Source: Trebouxia sp. TZW2008 (lineage: Eukaryota > Chlorophyta > Trebouxiophyceae > Trebouxiales > Trebouxiaceae). From it: a stretch of 64,000 nucleotides of DNA. The translations under genes were made by a program, and so were the position numbers. The stretch spans positions 1 through 64,000 of the forward strand of contig BDIU01000133.1 in NCBI GenBank assembly GCA_002118135.1, given 5' to 3'. Position 1 is the first letter of the stretch, and each line of letters begins with the position of its first letter. A model generated the notes under the pieces. That model saw only the letters and a list, made by a program, of their open reading frames with translations, was not told the DNA's origin and searched no databases. Of the stretch, positions 45,745 through 59,139 are shown piece after piece.

Positions 45745-48700
45745 TCAACCCAACAACAGCTGACAGTTATATACCTCGTCCACCTGATCAGCATGTGAAC
45801 TCTTACTCAGGCGATGCTGCTGCCCTGAGTCAGCCTCTTGACGACCATTGGCGGCAGCATTTCTGGCCACAACGGTTTTGCTGCTGTCCATGCCAAGCCA
45901 TTCCCCAACATCCCCAGCCTCTGTCATGTCTGCTTCTGCCTCAGCAGCCTGTTGGTCTGCTCGGCCGCGGTCAGAGCTGACACGGCTGCTTGAAGGCCCC
46001 TGCACACCACTCCAGCCAGCGCAATGCAATGCAGTCATTCCATACTTTGCTCATGTGCTGTTGCCTGCTGCTGCAGACTCAGGGCATCTGTCATTGCTTG
46101 TTTGACCCCTTGTGAGGTCTTTATGACCATTCACACCTAAGATTGACTCATCAACTGATGTTGTCCAACGCCTAGCTGACCCCATGGTAAACAGCAGCTT
46201 TGCAGTCTGCCAAACTTTGTCAACTTGTGTGTCCTACAGTCTCGCTGTCAAAGAGAAAACTGGAGGGAACAAATTGGAAAACCCAGCAGACCAACAACAA
46301 CCCAGCGGACCTGCTAGTGTGGCGCAAATCTTGATGGCAAGACAGCCGGAATATGAAGAAAAGCAGTTGAAGCTTGTGGGCAGCTGACAGAAGCTTTACA
46401 TCCTATTGAGCTGCCCTGCAAAGTGCAAACGTATTGCTCATCCTCCCTGGTCCCTCTTGTGTTGTCATTCACTCATGCTGCAGATAGGATGGACTGCACT
46501 GTGGCACAAAATGCAGCAAAGGCTCTGCCCATTCACGTAATGCTGGCCAACAACAGGTGAGTCAGAGCATGCCAAGGCAAATTTAAACTGCATACAAAAG
46601 GGCAACACTTGAGCACCTGTGGAGCGCTGCCATGTGAATCTTCATGTGCCTCTGAGGCAGAGCCAGTGTCCACTTCCATGCCAGCCTGGGGGTCAGGGAG
46701 GGTGGGGTCCCCCTCTGGAGTGGGTGTGATATTTGGCTTCTTGATACCAGACAAGGCAGCTGCTTGATCTTCAGCTCGCTTGCGCTTCTGACCTAGAGTC
46801 ACCGTAGCAAAGCAAGCATACTCACTCATGAATAGGGCTCTTGGCAAGCCATAATGAATTGCTGCAGCCTGGCCTGTGGCCTTCGAAGCCATTTTGACTG
46901 TTTCATCAAGCAAGGCCGACAGCATATTAAGCTGCATCACCCCTATGCATTATGGTCATAGCTGGCATGCAGTGCTACTGCCCAGCATTGCAGAAGCATG
47001 TCAGGATTGCGCTGTCAGGACCATAAAGACATCATGCAGCTCTCAATGCAGTCTACCTTCAACAGGAGTCTCAGCAGTCTGCTCAAGGGCATCTGCAGCT
47101 GTGCTGGCTTCAGAGGCGGCTGCTGATGCTGTAGGGCCATCGGCTTGTTGGCCTACAAATACACATGCCACCAATGCAAATGCTGTGCTGTTATGCTGAG
47201 CGTCAAAACTTCACAGAGGCTTGAGGCGCATCTATGCAACTCAAGCGCTACCACGGCACACGCATATACCTTCACCAAAGACAAAGCTGGGCAGGTCTTT
47301 CTGCTTCAGGTGGCGTACAACCACATCCATGCCGTCCTGCCAGTCATCCCAAGACATGACCAAATGCCGGAATTCATTGACAGGGCCATTCAGATTGACG
47401 CTGCTGTTGCTAGCTCTAGATAGCGTAGTTGCTGTCATCTGTGTTGAGCGCTTCTTTAAGGCCATGTAATATAGGGTGCTGTAGGAGTTTGTGCCGTGTG
47501 CTGGGCTCTTGACTGCCTTGGGCCAAGGCCGCACGCCCACTGAGGTTTCCAGCCGTCGAACCAGTTGCCGCAGCCTGCATTGCAAAGACTGTGTCATGCA
47601 AGTTGAGTTGTCATCATGCCTTTGCAGACGGTAACAGGCATTGCTTGTGCCCCATTTCAGAGTCTGGCAGCACCAGATCCTTGGTCTGAGGGGTCTTTCC
47701 CGCCTGGATATCTTGTTTGCTGGAACGTCACTTGGCAAGCTCACTTTTGCTGACACATAAACCAGCACCATTGCGAGCTGACAGATGCTGACACATAGAC
47801 AAGCAAATGTAACTTGGCCAGTCATGTGGGAATCACTGCTTTTCACATGACTCAAAGCTTTACGTGACGCTCAAGGAGATTGTGCAGACTCAACATGCAA
47901 TGCAGCAGCATGCAGCGCAACACTGTTTGTGCAGTGAGAGACTGAAAGGCAAAATACATGCAGCTGACTTTGCAGGCAATTCATATGCATGCAAGGACAC
48001 ACCGCCTCCTCAAAGCATCTGCAGCATATGCACATCTGAACAAAACAGCACCCAACCTGGAGTGCACCCAGCCCTCCCAAGCCCTGAACTGTTGCTCATT
48101 TGCAGCCACAACCTCAACCTGCAGGTAATTCTTAAAGTGCTGGAAGAACTTGTCCTCCTCAAATAGCCTGGACCAGCTGACCTTGCCTGGCCGGCTCAGG
48201 AAGTCATCACAGATAGTCACTCCACGCACGAATTCATCCTACAAGCATGGTTGGCCTGCAGTTATGCTTTTGAACAAAGTGGCAGGATTCTAACACCTTG
48301 ATTGACAAGCTGTATGATGCCTGAAGTACATGACAGATGAAAAGGCATGATTGCATCCCCATGGCAGCTGATGATAACAATAACAGTTACACATTCCAGC
48401 ACATATGCTAGGTGTGTATGGCCCGAGTCCTGTCTCGCCATGGCAGCTAGTGCATGGCAATGCACCTTGACTCCAAGCCATGACATGTAATACAGTGCAT
48501 GTACTGTTCCCTGACAGGCAAGAAGACACAACCCTGACAGCTGGTGTGTCTACTGTGCTATGGCATGCAGATGTACTGGCTATGAATACGCCTTAGGAGT
48601 CTGTATTGCATGCAGAAAATGTGGGGCATGATGCGTGTGTTCAGAAGGCAAGACATGACTCACCATCATGATCTTGAGAGTGCTGTCTGAGACATTGTAG

Positions 48701-50438
48701 CTGGAGTTCATACAAGGGTAAGCTGGCGTGATGATAGGCATCAGGTGACTCTGATCTCTGTAATCAAGCCGAGGATCCCACTGCTTCATTCCCATTGGGT
48801 TGTTGTGATCAATTTGTTGCAATACAATTGGGGTTGGCCATCGCCAGTTGCAGTATATCTGCAAGCAACCGCAAGCAAATTTGCCAAGACATGCAGACCG
48901 TCACTGCCTATATTGCTTTAAAGAATGGGCTTTTGGGCAAAACCTTGCTGCTTGTACTGTACACAAGGCCAACGCAAGCACAGCTTGCAGCAATAGCGAG
49001 AAAGGAATGGAAAACTCTATGCCATCAAGTCACTTAACTTGAGTGCTGTAACAGAAGCCTCTGTGAACAATAGCAGCCCAAAATGTCAGCACTTTGCAGT
49101 CACAGCATCAACAAGCCAAAACATGTCACTTACTGTTGGCAGATTCAATGTACATACAAGAACAGACAAGAACAGATGAGCAGCTAGACAAGCAACTAAA
49201 GCATAGCTACCTTGAAAAATCTGAGCATAATTGTGCTGGCAACACCCTTAGGGTATAGTCTGCAGATGTATGCAACCAGAATGGCCCAATTGACACCTCC
49301 AAGAAAGCCTGTAACATTAGAATACACTCCTCTGCGCTCTGCCCATAACTTCATGGCCTTGAGAGCAAGTCTGAAATCTATGATCTGATCTGCGCCAACT
49401 TCTGCTAGGATGGTATCTGTCACTCTACAGCCATTGAGTGCTCTCACACTCTGCTCATCACAGTTGCGTAGAGTGGACTGTGCACGCACATCCAGGTCGT
49501 CTGGCACGATTGGCAGCTGTAGCTGAGCATAAAGAAGATCGATGGAGATGCCGTGCAGCTGCAGCAGCACCAGAATTTGTCACAGCTCTGGGTGACCATT
49601 ACAGCAGGAGAATGGGCAAGGACAACCTGTACAGAGAGCAGCCAAGTCCAGCAGGATTGCGCCTGAGAGCAGCAACTCATTTACCTGGAATTTGATGACT
49701 GGCACATAAGAGTCTGGCACAGCCTGCAGTTGAGTAACGCCAGGAAGCTCCTGCAACGAACAGGCTCATAAGTCACGCTGGCATGAGGTTTTTGTCTAGG
49801 CTTGATAACATCATGATAGGCCGCATGGATGCACAACCTGATAGAGCGAACATGCTGTGGTTCCCCTCAGAGCATGACTTACCATAAGCATTGACTGCAA
49901 GCATGCAGGCTCAAGACCAAAGAAGTCTGTCTCTCTGCAGACATGTCTGGGTCCAACACATAGAGTATCAATATCAGCTCCTGCATACATGCACAGAGAA
50001 CATGAGAGGGTATTCTGTTGCATTCCTTGCAAACTTTCTGGCAGCAAAGCCAGCATGAGGCAACACTCAACAAAAACACTTTACCTGGACCATGCACGCC
50101 AAGACGGTATGAACCAAAGGTGAAGATTTTGGCATTGCTGTCAGAAACAAATGAGTCAGCAAGCTCAGCAGCACGCCCAACCCTTTTTACCCATTCCTTG
50201 ACCAGCTTGTCAAGCGTCCCAAGAACTTCTTCTCTCAGTGCTGACTCCTCAATGCTCTCATATAGCCCTTCTTCTTCAAGAAACTGCAACAGGAGGCTAG
50301 GTCAGGTGTACTGGTGATATGGCTGCAAACAAGGAAGCCAAGGCTGACCTGTTTCAGCTCAGCTGTCTGTTTTCTGTCTAGGGGTGTGGGCAGCGCCTCG
50401 CTGATTGCCTCAATCTTGTATTCTTTGACCGGCGGCAT
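45745..50438 (-). CDS. PAPS: Nuclear poly(A) polymerase
   Basis: Adds poly(A) tails to cleaved pre-mRNA in the nucleus as part of the cleavage/polyadenylation complex. The start at 50438 ([20 protein letters not shown]) is followed by exons with [34 protein letters not shown] joined to [10 protein letters not shown] (the nucleotidyltransferase GxD motif), [52 protein letters not shown] and [20 protein letters not shown]. The RNA-binding region includes [40 protein letters not shown] and [13 protein letters not shown]. The C-terminal tail has a nuclear-signal-like KRKRAEDQ near 46780 and an Ala/Ser/Glu-rich exon ending at 45745. Domain order and spacing match plant PAPS enzymes. The last exon and stop are the least certain part. 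Confidence 0.9.
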
Positions 50439-50792
50439 GACCCTGCGCCAGCAACTAGCTTACTGCAACAAGTGCACGACACCTTAAGTCTACAAGTCGG
50501 GCCTTGAGAGCTGCCTCGAGGTCCGCAGCAGGCACAACACCGCGGCACAGTTTCGTCGCCTGGTGTGGCTGTGCAAATGTGGCGCTTCTGCTGTTGCTGG
50601 ACTATGACATGCATCCTGACAAAGCTTCAGACCGCGATACGTGCACATGCGCATGGACGTGACTAGGGCTTGCGGCGTGTGGGCAATGTCTTGGCAATCT
50701 CTGTTGTACTGCCTTTCAGGCTGCCGCGATGTCATTGTGCGAGCGGGGAACATGGTTGTGGGGCACATAGAGGATGTTTGTCAAGGAGAAAT
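50439..50792. promoter_or_regulatory. Divergent promoter region, poly(A) polymerase / glycosyltransferase
   Basis: About 350 bp between two head-to-head start codons. The glycosyltransferase frame is open back to a Met at 50670, so part of this could be coding. No clear motif is recognised. Confidence 0.4.
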
Positions 50793-51887
50793 ATGACGGC
50801 AGTGGAGTGTGCCAAGGCTGTGAAGTTTGCTGTATGGCAAGTACTGCGGTTGAAGGGGTTGACCATCTGGCAGAGGCTGCAGTTGGCCATCCTCAAGATT
50901 GTGGCCGTATGTGGCTATCACTATGGCAAGTACCTGTCGTACGTGGAGGCGCCTCAAGAATCGGGTCAGACTGCAACGCGTGAGGAGGCTCTGCAGACTT
51001 CTCACATCGTCAGCAGGTCTGATTGTTCCGCAGACATGCCGCGTCATGGAGATGAGGTTGCATGCATCTCACATCGTATGGAATCTATCTGCAGGCTGGG
51101 TGATCGGCAGCCCAGAGTCGACGGTCACAACTTCATAGCGGTTGTCCTGCCAATCTTGGCACGGTCAGAGCTCGACCTGGCTCTTCTTTTCAAAGTGCTG
51201 CAGCACCTTTCCAAGCAGAAGCGCCCAGCAGATTTAATTGTTTTGGTCGACGACGGCAGCCCACTCACCATCCCCAGTGTCATCGCAAGTCAAGGGCTTG
51301 CTCTGATCCATCTGAATAATAACAGGGGACCAGCAACAGCCCGCAACTGTGGAATCGCCTTGGCAAAGGAGCGTGGTGCGAATGTCATCTGCTTCTTGGA
51401 CGCTGACTGTCAGCCTGCTAGTGACTGGATTGCGATGATGGAGCAGGCTCAGCAGCAGACACCTGGCATTGTATGTGGCAAGACGCTGGCTGATGCAAGA
51501 CACACTGCTGTGGGCCTGTATCACGAGGTGTTTGGCACACTAAACGGGCGAATGCTGGAGGATGGATCAGTGCTATACGGCTGCACATGCAACTTGTCAA
51601 TCAGCCTGGCTGGCGTGGATCTGCTATTCGACACCAGCTTTCCTGCTGCTTCTTTTGAGGATGTGGAATTTTGCATCAGAGCCAAGAAAAAGGGCATTCC
51701 ATTGACATATCATCCCCTTGCTATTGTGCACCATCACTTCGAGCCAAAATGGGCAGCCCTGTTCTTGCAATTCAAGCGGTATGGGAGATTTGAGAGGCAG
51801 ACTGCAACGAAGCACAAGGAATACCTGCCTTGGCTGTGGTCATCTCATGAAATTTCCTGCCTTGCAGAGAATGGCCTGAAGTTCTGA
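50793..51887 (+). CDS. Family 2 glycosyltransferase, intronless
   Basis: GT-A fold nucleotide-sugar transferase; donor and acceptor cannot be told from sequence. The GT2 motifs are in order: IAVVLPILARSELDLALL at the N-terminal strand, DLIVLVDDGSPL, NNNRGPATARNCGIALA, VICFLDADCQP (the metal-binding DxD), and FEDVEFCIRAKKKGIPLTYH with HHHFEPKW near the end. The segment before the domain (LQLAILKIVAVCGYHYGKYL) may be a membrane or amphipathic anchor. The start at 50793 gives 364 aa; the same frame is open to a Met at 50670 (405 aa). The gene has no introns although nearly all neighbours have several. Confidence 0.85.
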   Translation: MTAVECAKAVKFAVWQVLRLKGLTIWQRLQLAILKIVAVCGYHYGKYLSYVEAPQESGQTATREEALQTSHIVSRSDCSADMPRHGDEVACISHRMESICRLGDRQPRVDGHNFIAVVLPILARSELDLALLFKVLQHLSKQKRPADLIVLVDDGSPLTIPSVIASQGLALIHLNNNRGPATARNCGIALAKERGANVICFLDADCQPASDWIAMMEQAQQQTPGIVCGKTLADARHTAVGLYHEVFGTLNGRMLEDGSVLYGCTCNLSISLAGVDLLFDTSFPAASFEDVEFCIRAKKKGIPLTYHPLAIVHHHFEPKWAALFLQFKRYGRFERQTATKHKEYLPWLWSSHEISCLAENGLKF

Positions 51888-53666
51888 CAACAGATTCTGC
51901 AATTCTGTACAGCTATTTCAATTTCTGCTGAGTTTCGCGTTCTGTTTTTGGGTGATGCTCAGACACTTTGACACTTTGGCTTCTCAGCTCACAATGTCAA
52001 AACTGTGTCTGACTGCACACTCCCCCTTGCTACGTTCTGATTCGTCTGACATGGCGCTGGGATCAGTTGTGCACTTAAGTCAAGGCTTGAGTAGTTTCAG
52101 ATCTTTTAGTGCAGTGCAAGCAGCGTCTGCTTGACTCTATATATATGTTCTGACTTTCAGTTTCACCTGTGCAGCAGTGCTGGCGATCAATTTTATCCTA
52201 TTTGAGCAAGACATAACAGGAGAACGGTGATCGGCACCACTGATCATGCCAGTGTCTGCAGCCAGGTGTCTCCCCAACTGTCAGTCTGCTTTTGGTGCCT
52301 TCAGTCTGCCATATCTGATCGAGAGGGAGGATAGTATATTGCGTTCAATTACATCAATGTTCACATCAGAATGATGTTGAGTTGCCAGCAGCTGTAATTG
52401 GCATGCAACTGATTATCTGTCCGGATTCTGTGCTGTGTTCTACTCTGGATCTGCTTCAACTGATTCTGTTGAGGTACTCTTCAGCTCAACTTGCATTCTG
52501 TTCTGATACAGTCTGCAAAGTTGGCGGGGAACTGCTGGACTCAAGCTGTACAGTTCTGTTTGCTGCTCATCTAGTGTCATTGACTAAAGTTGCTGAGAAT
52601 AAATTGGCCCTGCACTCTGCTGGCTGCACTTGGCAGCGCTTCTTGCCATTTGTCTGTGTAGTCTGCAAAGCCACTGCATGGATGCATCCTGTATTTATCA
52701 AGAGACCTGCGGCTGTGGCCAATGCGAGCTGGCCTATGATGGCCTGAATTCATGAGCTTGGCACAGGGCACACAAGCGAAAGCCATACATAGCTGATCAT
52801 GAGTTGCATGTGTGTGCATTTAAGAGGGCCATATATATCTCTGTATCTCCAACTTGTGTCTATGTAGAATTTCAAAGCACACATCAGCTACTGCCACACG
52901 TCAGCTACTGCCACAGCGTGTCGCTGCGCTCACATCCTCATGCCGGGCAATACAACGAACAGACTAACAGCATTCACCTGTTCGAGCAACGTTGTTAGCA
53001 AAAGTCAACAGCATGCACAGGTTGAGCATGCTGACTTTAATTGTTGCATTTATGTGACTGGCAACGCAGCTCAAAATCACCGCTGGCTGACAGCACTGTA
53101 GCTGCTGTTTCACTGATGTTTCATGTCCCTGATGAGTGGGTCTCAGCAGGTCGGACATCAGCAGCCCAGGCCTGGGCTGCCTTCATGGATAAAGGCTCTC
53201 ACTATGACAGCCAACGGTGTAGACATTTCTTTCAGCTGATCTTAGCCAATGCGCGCACCGTACTTTGTTTCAATTATGCTTTGAGATGAGCATGAAGAGT
53301 GGCTGCTGCAAGACACAATCTGTGAAATATTTGCACAAGCCTATACCACCTTTCATGGACCTTGCGCATACTGTTAGTCGATGAGCCGAAAGAATTGCTG
53401 CACAATCAGTGGTGGTCTGATCTGTCGCCTTGAGTCCTATGCCGCTGTGGGGTGTGCGCTCTATTTGTCTCCTTTGTACTTCTTTCAGAGGCCTGCAAGA
53501 GAGCAGATGCCTCGAAGCTATGCAGCATGAGACAAACGACCATTGTGCAGCAAGACACACATGTTGTCAGGCAACTCAGCAAACAAACGTGTCAAACATG
53601 CCAGAACATGGCATGTCCTAGTCGGAAAGTGCACCCTGCTAATCATACAAAATGAAGCCGGCAAAA
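51888..53666. other. Long intergenic region
   Basis: About 1.8 kb without a supported gene. It holds a TGTAA at 52393-52397, a possible polyadenylation signal for the glycosyltransferase, and a small direct repeat near 52888-52915 (CAGCTACTGCCACA twice). A + frame at 53041-53289 has no features that support coding. Confidence 0.45.
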
Positions 53667-56600
53667 TCAGTATGAACCACTCACAATGAAGATTGAGAGA
53701 ACCATCTCCCAACAAACCGTAAGCAAATCAAAATCATCATCATCGCTACTGACCTGACCAGCACGAATGCTACGTGTCTTGTGGCGTTCTGGTGTTGAAG
53801 GGTCCCTGCGCACTGCATCTCGGCTCCTTTCCCTACTGCGCTCCCTTCGTTCAGAGCGCCTGTCCCTGCTGTTGCCATTCTGCCTGCTATGCTCAGCAGA
53901 CCTGCCATCCCTGACTTGCCTGTCTTTGCTGCTCTTGTGGCTGTGGCTGTGGCTGTGGCCCTCTTCATTGGGTCGCCATCTGTCATTCTGCTCATTTGCT
54001 GTGTCAGCAACATCAGGCGATGCAACAGAGCTCTTAATGCGATGTGGCTTGTCCTCTGAGTCAGACAATGAGCGTGGGTTGTCTTCCTCTGGGCCGGGAG
54101 ATGGGAAAGGGGACCTTGACTTTGACCGGCCTTTGGCAGGTGAAGGGGGAACAGACTGCAGCACAACCATAGAAGTTCAAACTTGCGCATCTTCCATGTC
54201 GCTGCAACCACGATAATGAGCAAGACACAATTGTTGCAGCAGCAAGCTGGACCTTGATGTTGGCATGTAACAGCAATTTGTCAGCAACCATGCTTTGTGC
54301 ATCTGAGGCACAGCTTGATTTGCCATAGTACAGCTATTTGACAGCGGTAAAATGGCACACAAACAGCCTGACCAATAACATTGCACAGAGAAATGGTAAA
54401 CACTTCACTATGAAGATGCTGTGCTCAAGTGATGACTGCAGCCAACAAGGCCTCAAGGGACTCTTGCGACACTCAGGGAAAGCTTCAGGCATAGACTAAT
54501 GTACAGGAACTCAATCGAGACATGGCTTACTTTTGTAACAGATGGACCTTGTGCTTTGACAGCCTTGACAGCTGCTTCCCTTTCAGCAATCTGTCTTTTG
54601 AGCCTCTCAATTTCAGTCTGCAGGACACAGCAGCATGTAGGTCACTCTTGTCGGCAGACATCATAAGCTTGCAATTTGTGATGCGATATACTGTTCCATT
54701 TAGGGTGAAGTGAACATACACATGGCCCACGAGAGCCTCTCTATCTTCTGAAGGTTCTGATGCTACAATCTTGTCGTTGCAGCGTGCAGGCTAGCACACT
54801 ATGACTGCCTTCGAGAATTCAATGTCTGAACAAAGCAAATTGACATTGAAGTATTTTTCAGTATTTTGAGGATACCTCTTGCACAATTGGGGGTGGCAAG
54901 GAAGGTAGTCCAAGCCTCTGTCGCTTGTTTCTTTCTGCAATTGCTTCATTCTCCTTCTGCTGCTGCTCAAAGCGTGCTTTTGCTGCTGCTAAGGCTGCCT
55001 GACTCTTTACAGCCTGCACATCACCCTGGGCTGATGGCAAGTGAGGTTCAAGACCAGACAAATGCTTCACTGCTGTGCATCTTGAGTCTTCAGCACAGTA
55101 ATGCCAGAGAGGCTCACTAGGCCCAGCTAGGGACAAACTGGAGCATTCACCTGTTGCCAACCTGTTTGGTGATGTGCTGAACTCAACAACTTGCAGTGAA
55201 ATACCACAGCCAACCTCGAATCAGTCAGATTTGCAATGTAAGACGCAGTACTGCACCAGGATTGCAACGACGTAACAGCAGAACATACCTCAGGAGGTTT
55301 GTTGAGGGCTGGGGCAGGTGGCCTGGGCCCAGGGGCCCTCGGGCCTGTGGGAAAGCTGCCTCTAGGTGGCATGCCATTCCTTTGACCTACATGAGCAGTG
55401 TGCTCTGCTTGATCCAGATGCAATGGAATGGATTGCATGGAAAAAGCTGGCTGTCTGAAGCACGACACAGCTGAAAGGCCAAGTACCTTATATGCAAGCA
55501 ACTAAAGCTGCCGTTACAGTATTGTTGGAACCTTTGCTACAGAACATGACAGGCTCAAGCACTTATAAGCAGTACTGGGGAGTGGCAGCAGACACAAGAC
55601 AGCAAAGCAAGCTGAAGTTAGCACAAGGATCTGTGCATTGCCAGAATCAGGGTATTATGTCTCACCTGCTGGTCCATTCCTGAAAGCTTGCTGTCTGGGG
55701 CCGTCAGGCGCTTGTGAGCTGCAGCAGGACAAAGCTCGTCAACAGGACATACTGTTTAACAAGTTCTAGCAAAGGCAGACAGTCATGCATCAAAAACGTT
55801 TGCAGTTAGGTTGCAGCAGTTTGAGATTGAGCCACAGAGGAACTTGTGATTGTTTGCTGTTGTCGGTCTACTTTTGCTAGCATATGTGCCATGTTTCTAC
55901 AGCAACATGTCAAGCATCAGGAAGACACCCCAATCCTGCAAACTGGCAGTGCACAGGACATGCTGTACACTGTTTGCAAAAGGGGCTGCCAGGTATAATT
56001 AGGGGCTGACCTGCTGCCTGGACCAGGCCCAGCATCCCACACCATGCCTGCTGCCAATGTAGGCTCTTGCCGATTGTTGCTTCCATCCATGCCGTGGGAC
56101 AGGGACCAGCCAGATGGCCCCTGCTGAGGCTGCCCTGACTGGGGACGCATGTCCATAGCGTTGGAGGTCATGGGACTAAAGTTTGAGGTGCCAGCAAAGA
56201 AGGCTGCTGAGTGAAGGTGGGGTCCTGCAGGCCCAGAGGGTGGGGGTCCCTGAGGGGGCCGGGGTGGCGGCACTGCTGGGCCCATCATGTTGTGCTGATG
56301 AGGGTGTGCACCGCCCATCTGACCGTCAGGGTGCATGTGGTGCATCTGAGGCATGTGCTGATGCAGCTGTGCTTGCTGCTGATGATGCATTGGGGGCTGC
56401 TGTGATGCCTGCTGGATGTTGCGAATGAAATCAGGTGTCAGGCTTGACAGGAACGAGGCTGGGATGTTGTTACCCATAGACATTGGCGCACTTGCCTGCA
56501 ATGTGCATTCATACCATCAGATGACTATTGATGTCCATTGCATGTCCATCCATGTGTGGCATTTGCAATGCAATTGATCATGATGCTGCTTTGCAGTACA

Positions 56601-58386
56601 CCTCAAAACGCTGGAACAATTCTCTGAATGCAGAAGCCTCAGGGTGATACCAACCATTGATCAAGGGCAGGTCAAATTTGTCTTTCCTCACATGATTTTC
56701 TGATTGATAACTGCACGAAAGTTGAGGTCAAGCAAAGATCGCCTGGAGACAAGTCTCACCTGCATCTGCTCATGCTTCCTCTTATGCTGATTGCTGTCGT
56801 CGGCCACGGGGGCAAATGAAGGAGGTGCAGCCATACTGCCACTAAGCATGTTGAACAGCAGCCGCACATCAAATTCGCCTGAGCCAGGTTGCCCAGTGGG
56901 CTCAGCTGGTGCAGTAGGTCTGGAGTAGTGTTGGCTTGGCCCTGGCTCTCCAGATGGTGGTTGCCTTTGTGCAGCTGCAAGCATTGAAGCTTGTTTCAGA
57001 GTCCCTATGTTTGCATGAGACACTGTGCACTTGAATGATCACTGTGCATTTACAAAGGTCTGTTGAGAACAGATGCAGACACAGCTGCTGAAGATGATGC
57101 AGCACAGGGTGCTGCAACTGTCAGCAATGCCATAGGTATAGGCATGCATAAAGATGTATGCACAGCATTGGACTTGCTGTAGGTCATGCTTAGCAGGCGG
57201 GATTCTATAGAGCGCGCGATCACATGACTGTCTGGGAAACAGCATGCTCACCAGAATGCATGGCCCCCCTGGACCCCTCCATGCGCCTACCCTGGTCCTG
57301 CATGCCCTGATCTCGGCCATGAGGCAAGTGATTTTGGCTTCGTATTGATTCTCTTGTCCTGTTTGACTGAAGTGGCCTTTGATACCTATGCTGGTCTCGT
57401 TGCCTGTCTGCATGTTGATTGTGGCTATGCCTACTGTGAGCAGGCACATCAGGGTTGTCAACGGGCAAAGCATGTGCAGTGGTGGGGCCCCAACTGCGAT
57501 CAAATTGCTCCTTCTTGCTTCGGTCACTCTACAGCACAAAGTGTCCCTCTAAGTTGCCCTGATCGACTTGCAGCCTCAGTTGGCCAGGCAGCATTTATTC
57601 AGGTACCAGCAAGCACCCTTGCACATTGTCTGAGAGCAGCAAAAAACATAATCAGCAAGACAGCAGCGGCCCTGAAATGTTCAAACAGGCAGGTGAAAAC
57701 GAGATGCCAATTTTTTGAAAACCATACGGTCCAGGGCTCTAAGCTGCCTTGCAATGCAGTCATGACCCTCAGCAATCAAGCGCAGACATGGCCTTTGGCC
57801 TTTTTTCCCGAGGTCTGCTTTTTGTTTTTCTGCGCTTTGTTCTGACAAGCTTGTGGGATCGGCAACCCCACAGCACCAGCCCAGACTGCAGATACCTCTT
57901 GCTGCTCTTGCTCCTTTGTCTGTGCTACAACTGCAGGTGATTCCTCTTCCTCATCTCCTTGAAGCATAGAGTCATCATACGTAAAGTCAAGCTCCCCCAT
58001 ATGATCTTCTGGCCTGCAATGGCACAAGCTGTGAGCCTAGCTCATTTCATGTCTCGATTTGGAGCTGCCAGCTTGACTTACTCGGCAGCAGCATTGCCAA
58101 AAACCTGCTCTTGTAGTTCTTGATCTGCGGCATGTGTATACATGAAACGTCACATTTGCAAGCAAATGTCCAAGATAGTTGTGACCCAGAGCCATCTCAC
58201 AGCTGAGCAGCTACAGGTAAACGCACCATCGTCGAGTCCAGGGGCACCGGTCGGCAACACCTGGCCTGATTGCCTTGGGGACACGGAGTCATCTGCCATG
58301 AGAGACCCGTCCGCCAAAGACCAGTCGACTGCGCTACGAGGCGGGTCGAATAGGTCAGACAGCTTTAATCCTTCACCTTTGGGCAA
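53667..58386 (-). CDS. RS/proline-rich nuclear protein, unknown family
   Basis: Begins MPKGEGLKLSDLFDPPRSAV. Following exons give MGELDFTYDDSMLQGDEEEE, a Gln/Arg/His-rich stretch near 57470-57260, EFDVRLLFNMLSGSMAAPPS and HKRKHEQMQ. A His/Pro/Gln/Met-rich exon at about 56490-56020 includes IPASFLSSLTPDFIRNIQQ. Then come a proline-rich exon (RGSFPTGPRAPGPRPPAPA), a coiled-coil exon (QAALAAAKARFEQQQKENEA) and TEIERLKRQIAEREAAVKAV. The last exon is SR/RD-rich (RDRRSERRERSRERSRDAVR) and ends with an acidic SSDDDDFDLL tail. Composition fits an RNA-processing or splicing factor, but I cannot name a family. Exon borders between 55 and 57.5 kb are approximate. Confidence 0.5.
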
Positions 58387-59139
58387 GCTGTCGCATCCGA
58401 CCTGGCTGTATGGCGCAGTGATGGGGTCGGCAAGCGTGCACTCTGCGGCAGCGGTTGCGCGATGCCAGAGAAATGTTCAGCGATGTAGAGTGTCAGCAGT
58501 GTTGAGGGCGACAGTCCTCACCTAGGGCCGTATCAGTATTGCCCTTAGCCTTCTGCAACAGGCACTTTTGAAACCTGATGCATCATCTGATGCATCCATC
58601 TGTGACACAACTCATGCTTAAGCTGAAGTTACTGCCGCATGAGATGTAATCCTGACAACTGCTCGTCAGGCACTTTCATTGCTGCGACACATGGGGCATG
58701 ACCACGATAGAATACGAATGCATCCCAAGCCTAAGCTCAATTGAGCACTTGCAAATCTTGAAGTAAACGTATATGTACAGTCAGCTACAACTGTAACACA
58801 CGCATTCGTGCCATGAGGTATCAAATCTGAAGCCTTTTCTGCCAGAAGGAGTGCCTGAACAGTGATTAACACTGCATAGACCCCATGCATGAGCCCGGGT
58901 CTCACATCTTGTCAATTGAGCATGCATAACATGATCAGTTGCTTTTGCGAATTTGCAGGTGCACAGGTGCACGTAAGTAAGCTGTTGCACCATCGCATGT
59001 TCAAGTCCTGTACATGACATTGTCTAGCACTTGAGATTGCATTAAATGTCGTGATAACACTGGGGCTTAAGCTTTACATGAACAAGGTGCTAAACAACAG
59101 GCTAACTGCTGCTCAAAAGGCTCAGAGAGCAAGAAGTGA
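58387..59139. other. Intergenic region
   Basis: Lies between the 3' end of the - strand desiccation-related gene and the start of the RS-rich gene. No gene is seen. Confidence 0.45.

Noticed and set aside
45204..45794. A 196-codon - strand frame
   Set aside because: No domain is visible, the composition is mixed, and it runs across the likely 3' end of the poly(A) polymerase gene; probably chance.
46184..46387. A + strand frame ([20 protein letters not shown]) antisense within a poly(A) polymerase intron
   Set aside because: It looks protein-like, but has no start context, no partner exons and no known domain, so it is not called.
53041..53289. A + strand frame in the long intergenic region
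   Set aside because: No domain, no splice partners and no signals beyond an open frame of 82 codons.
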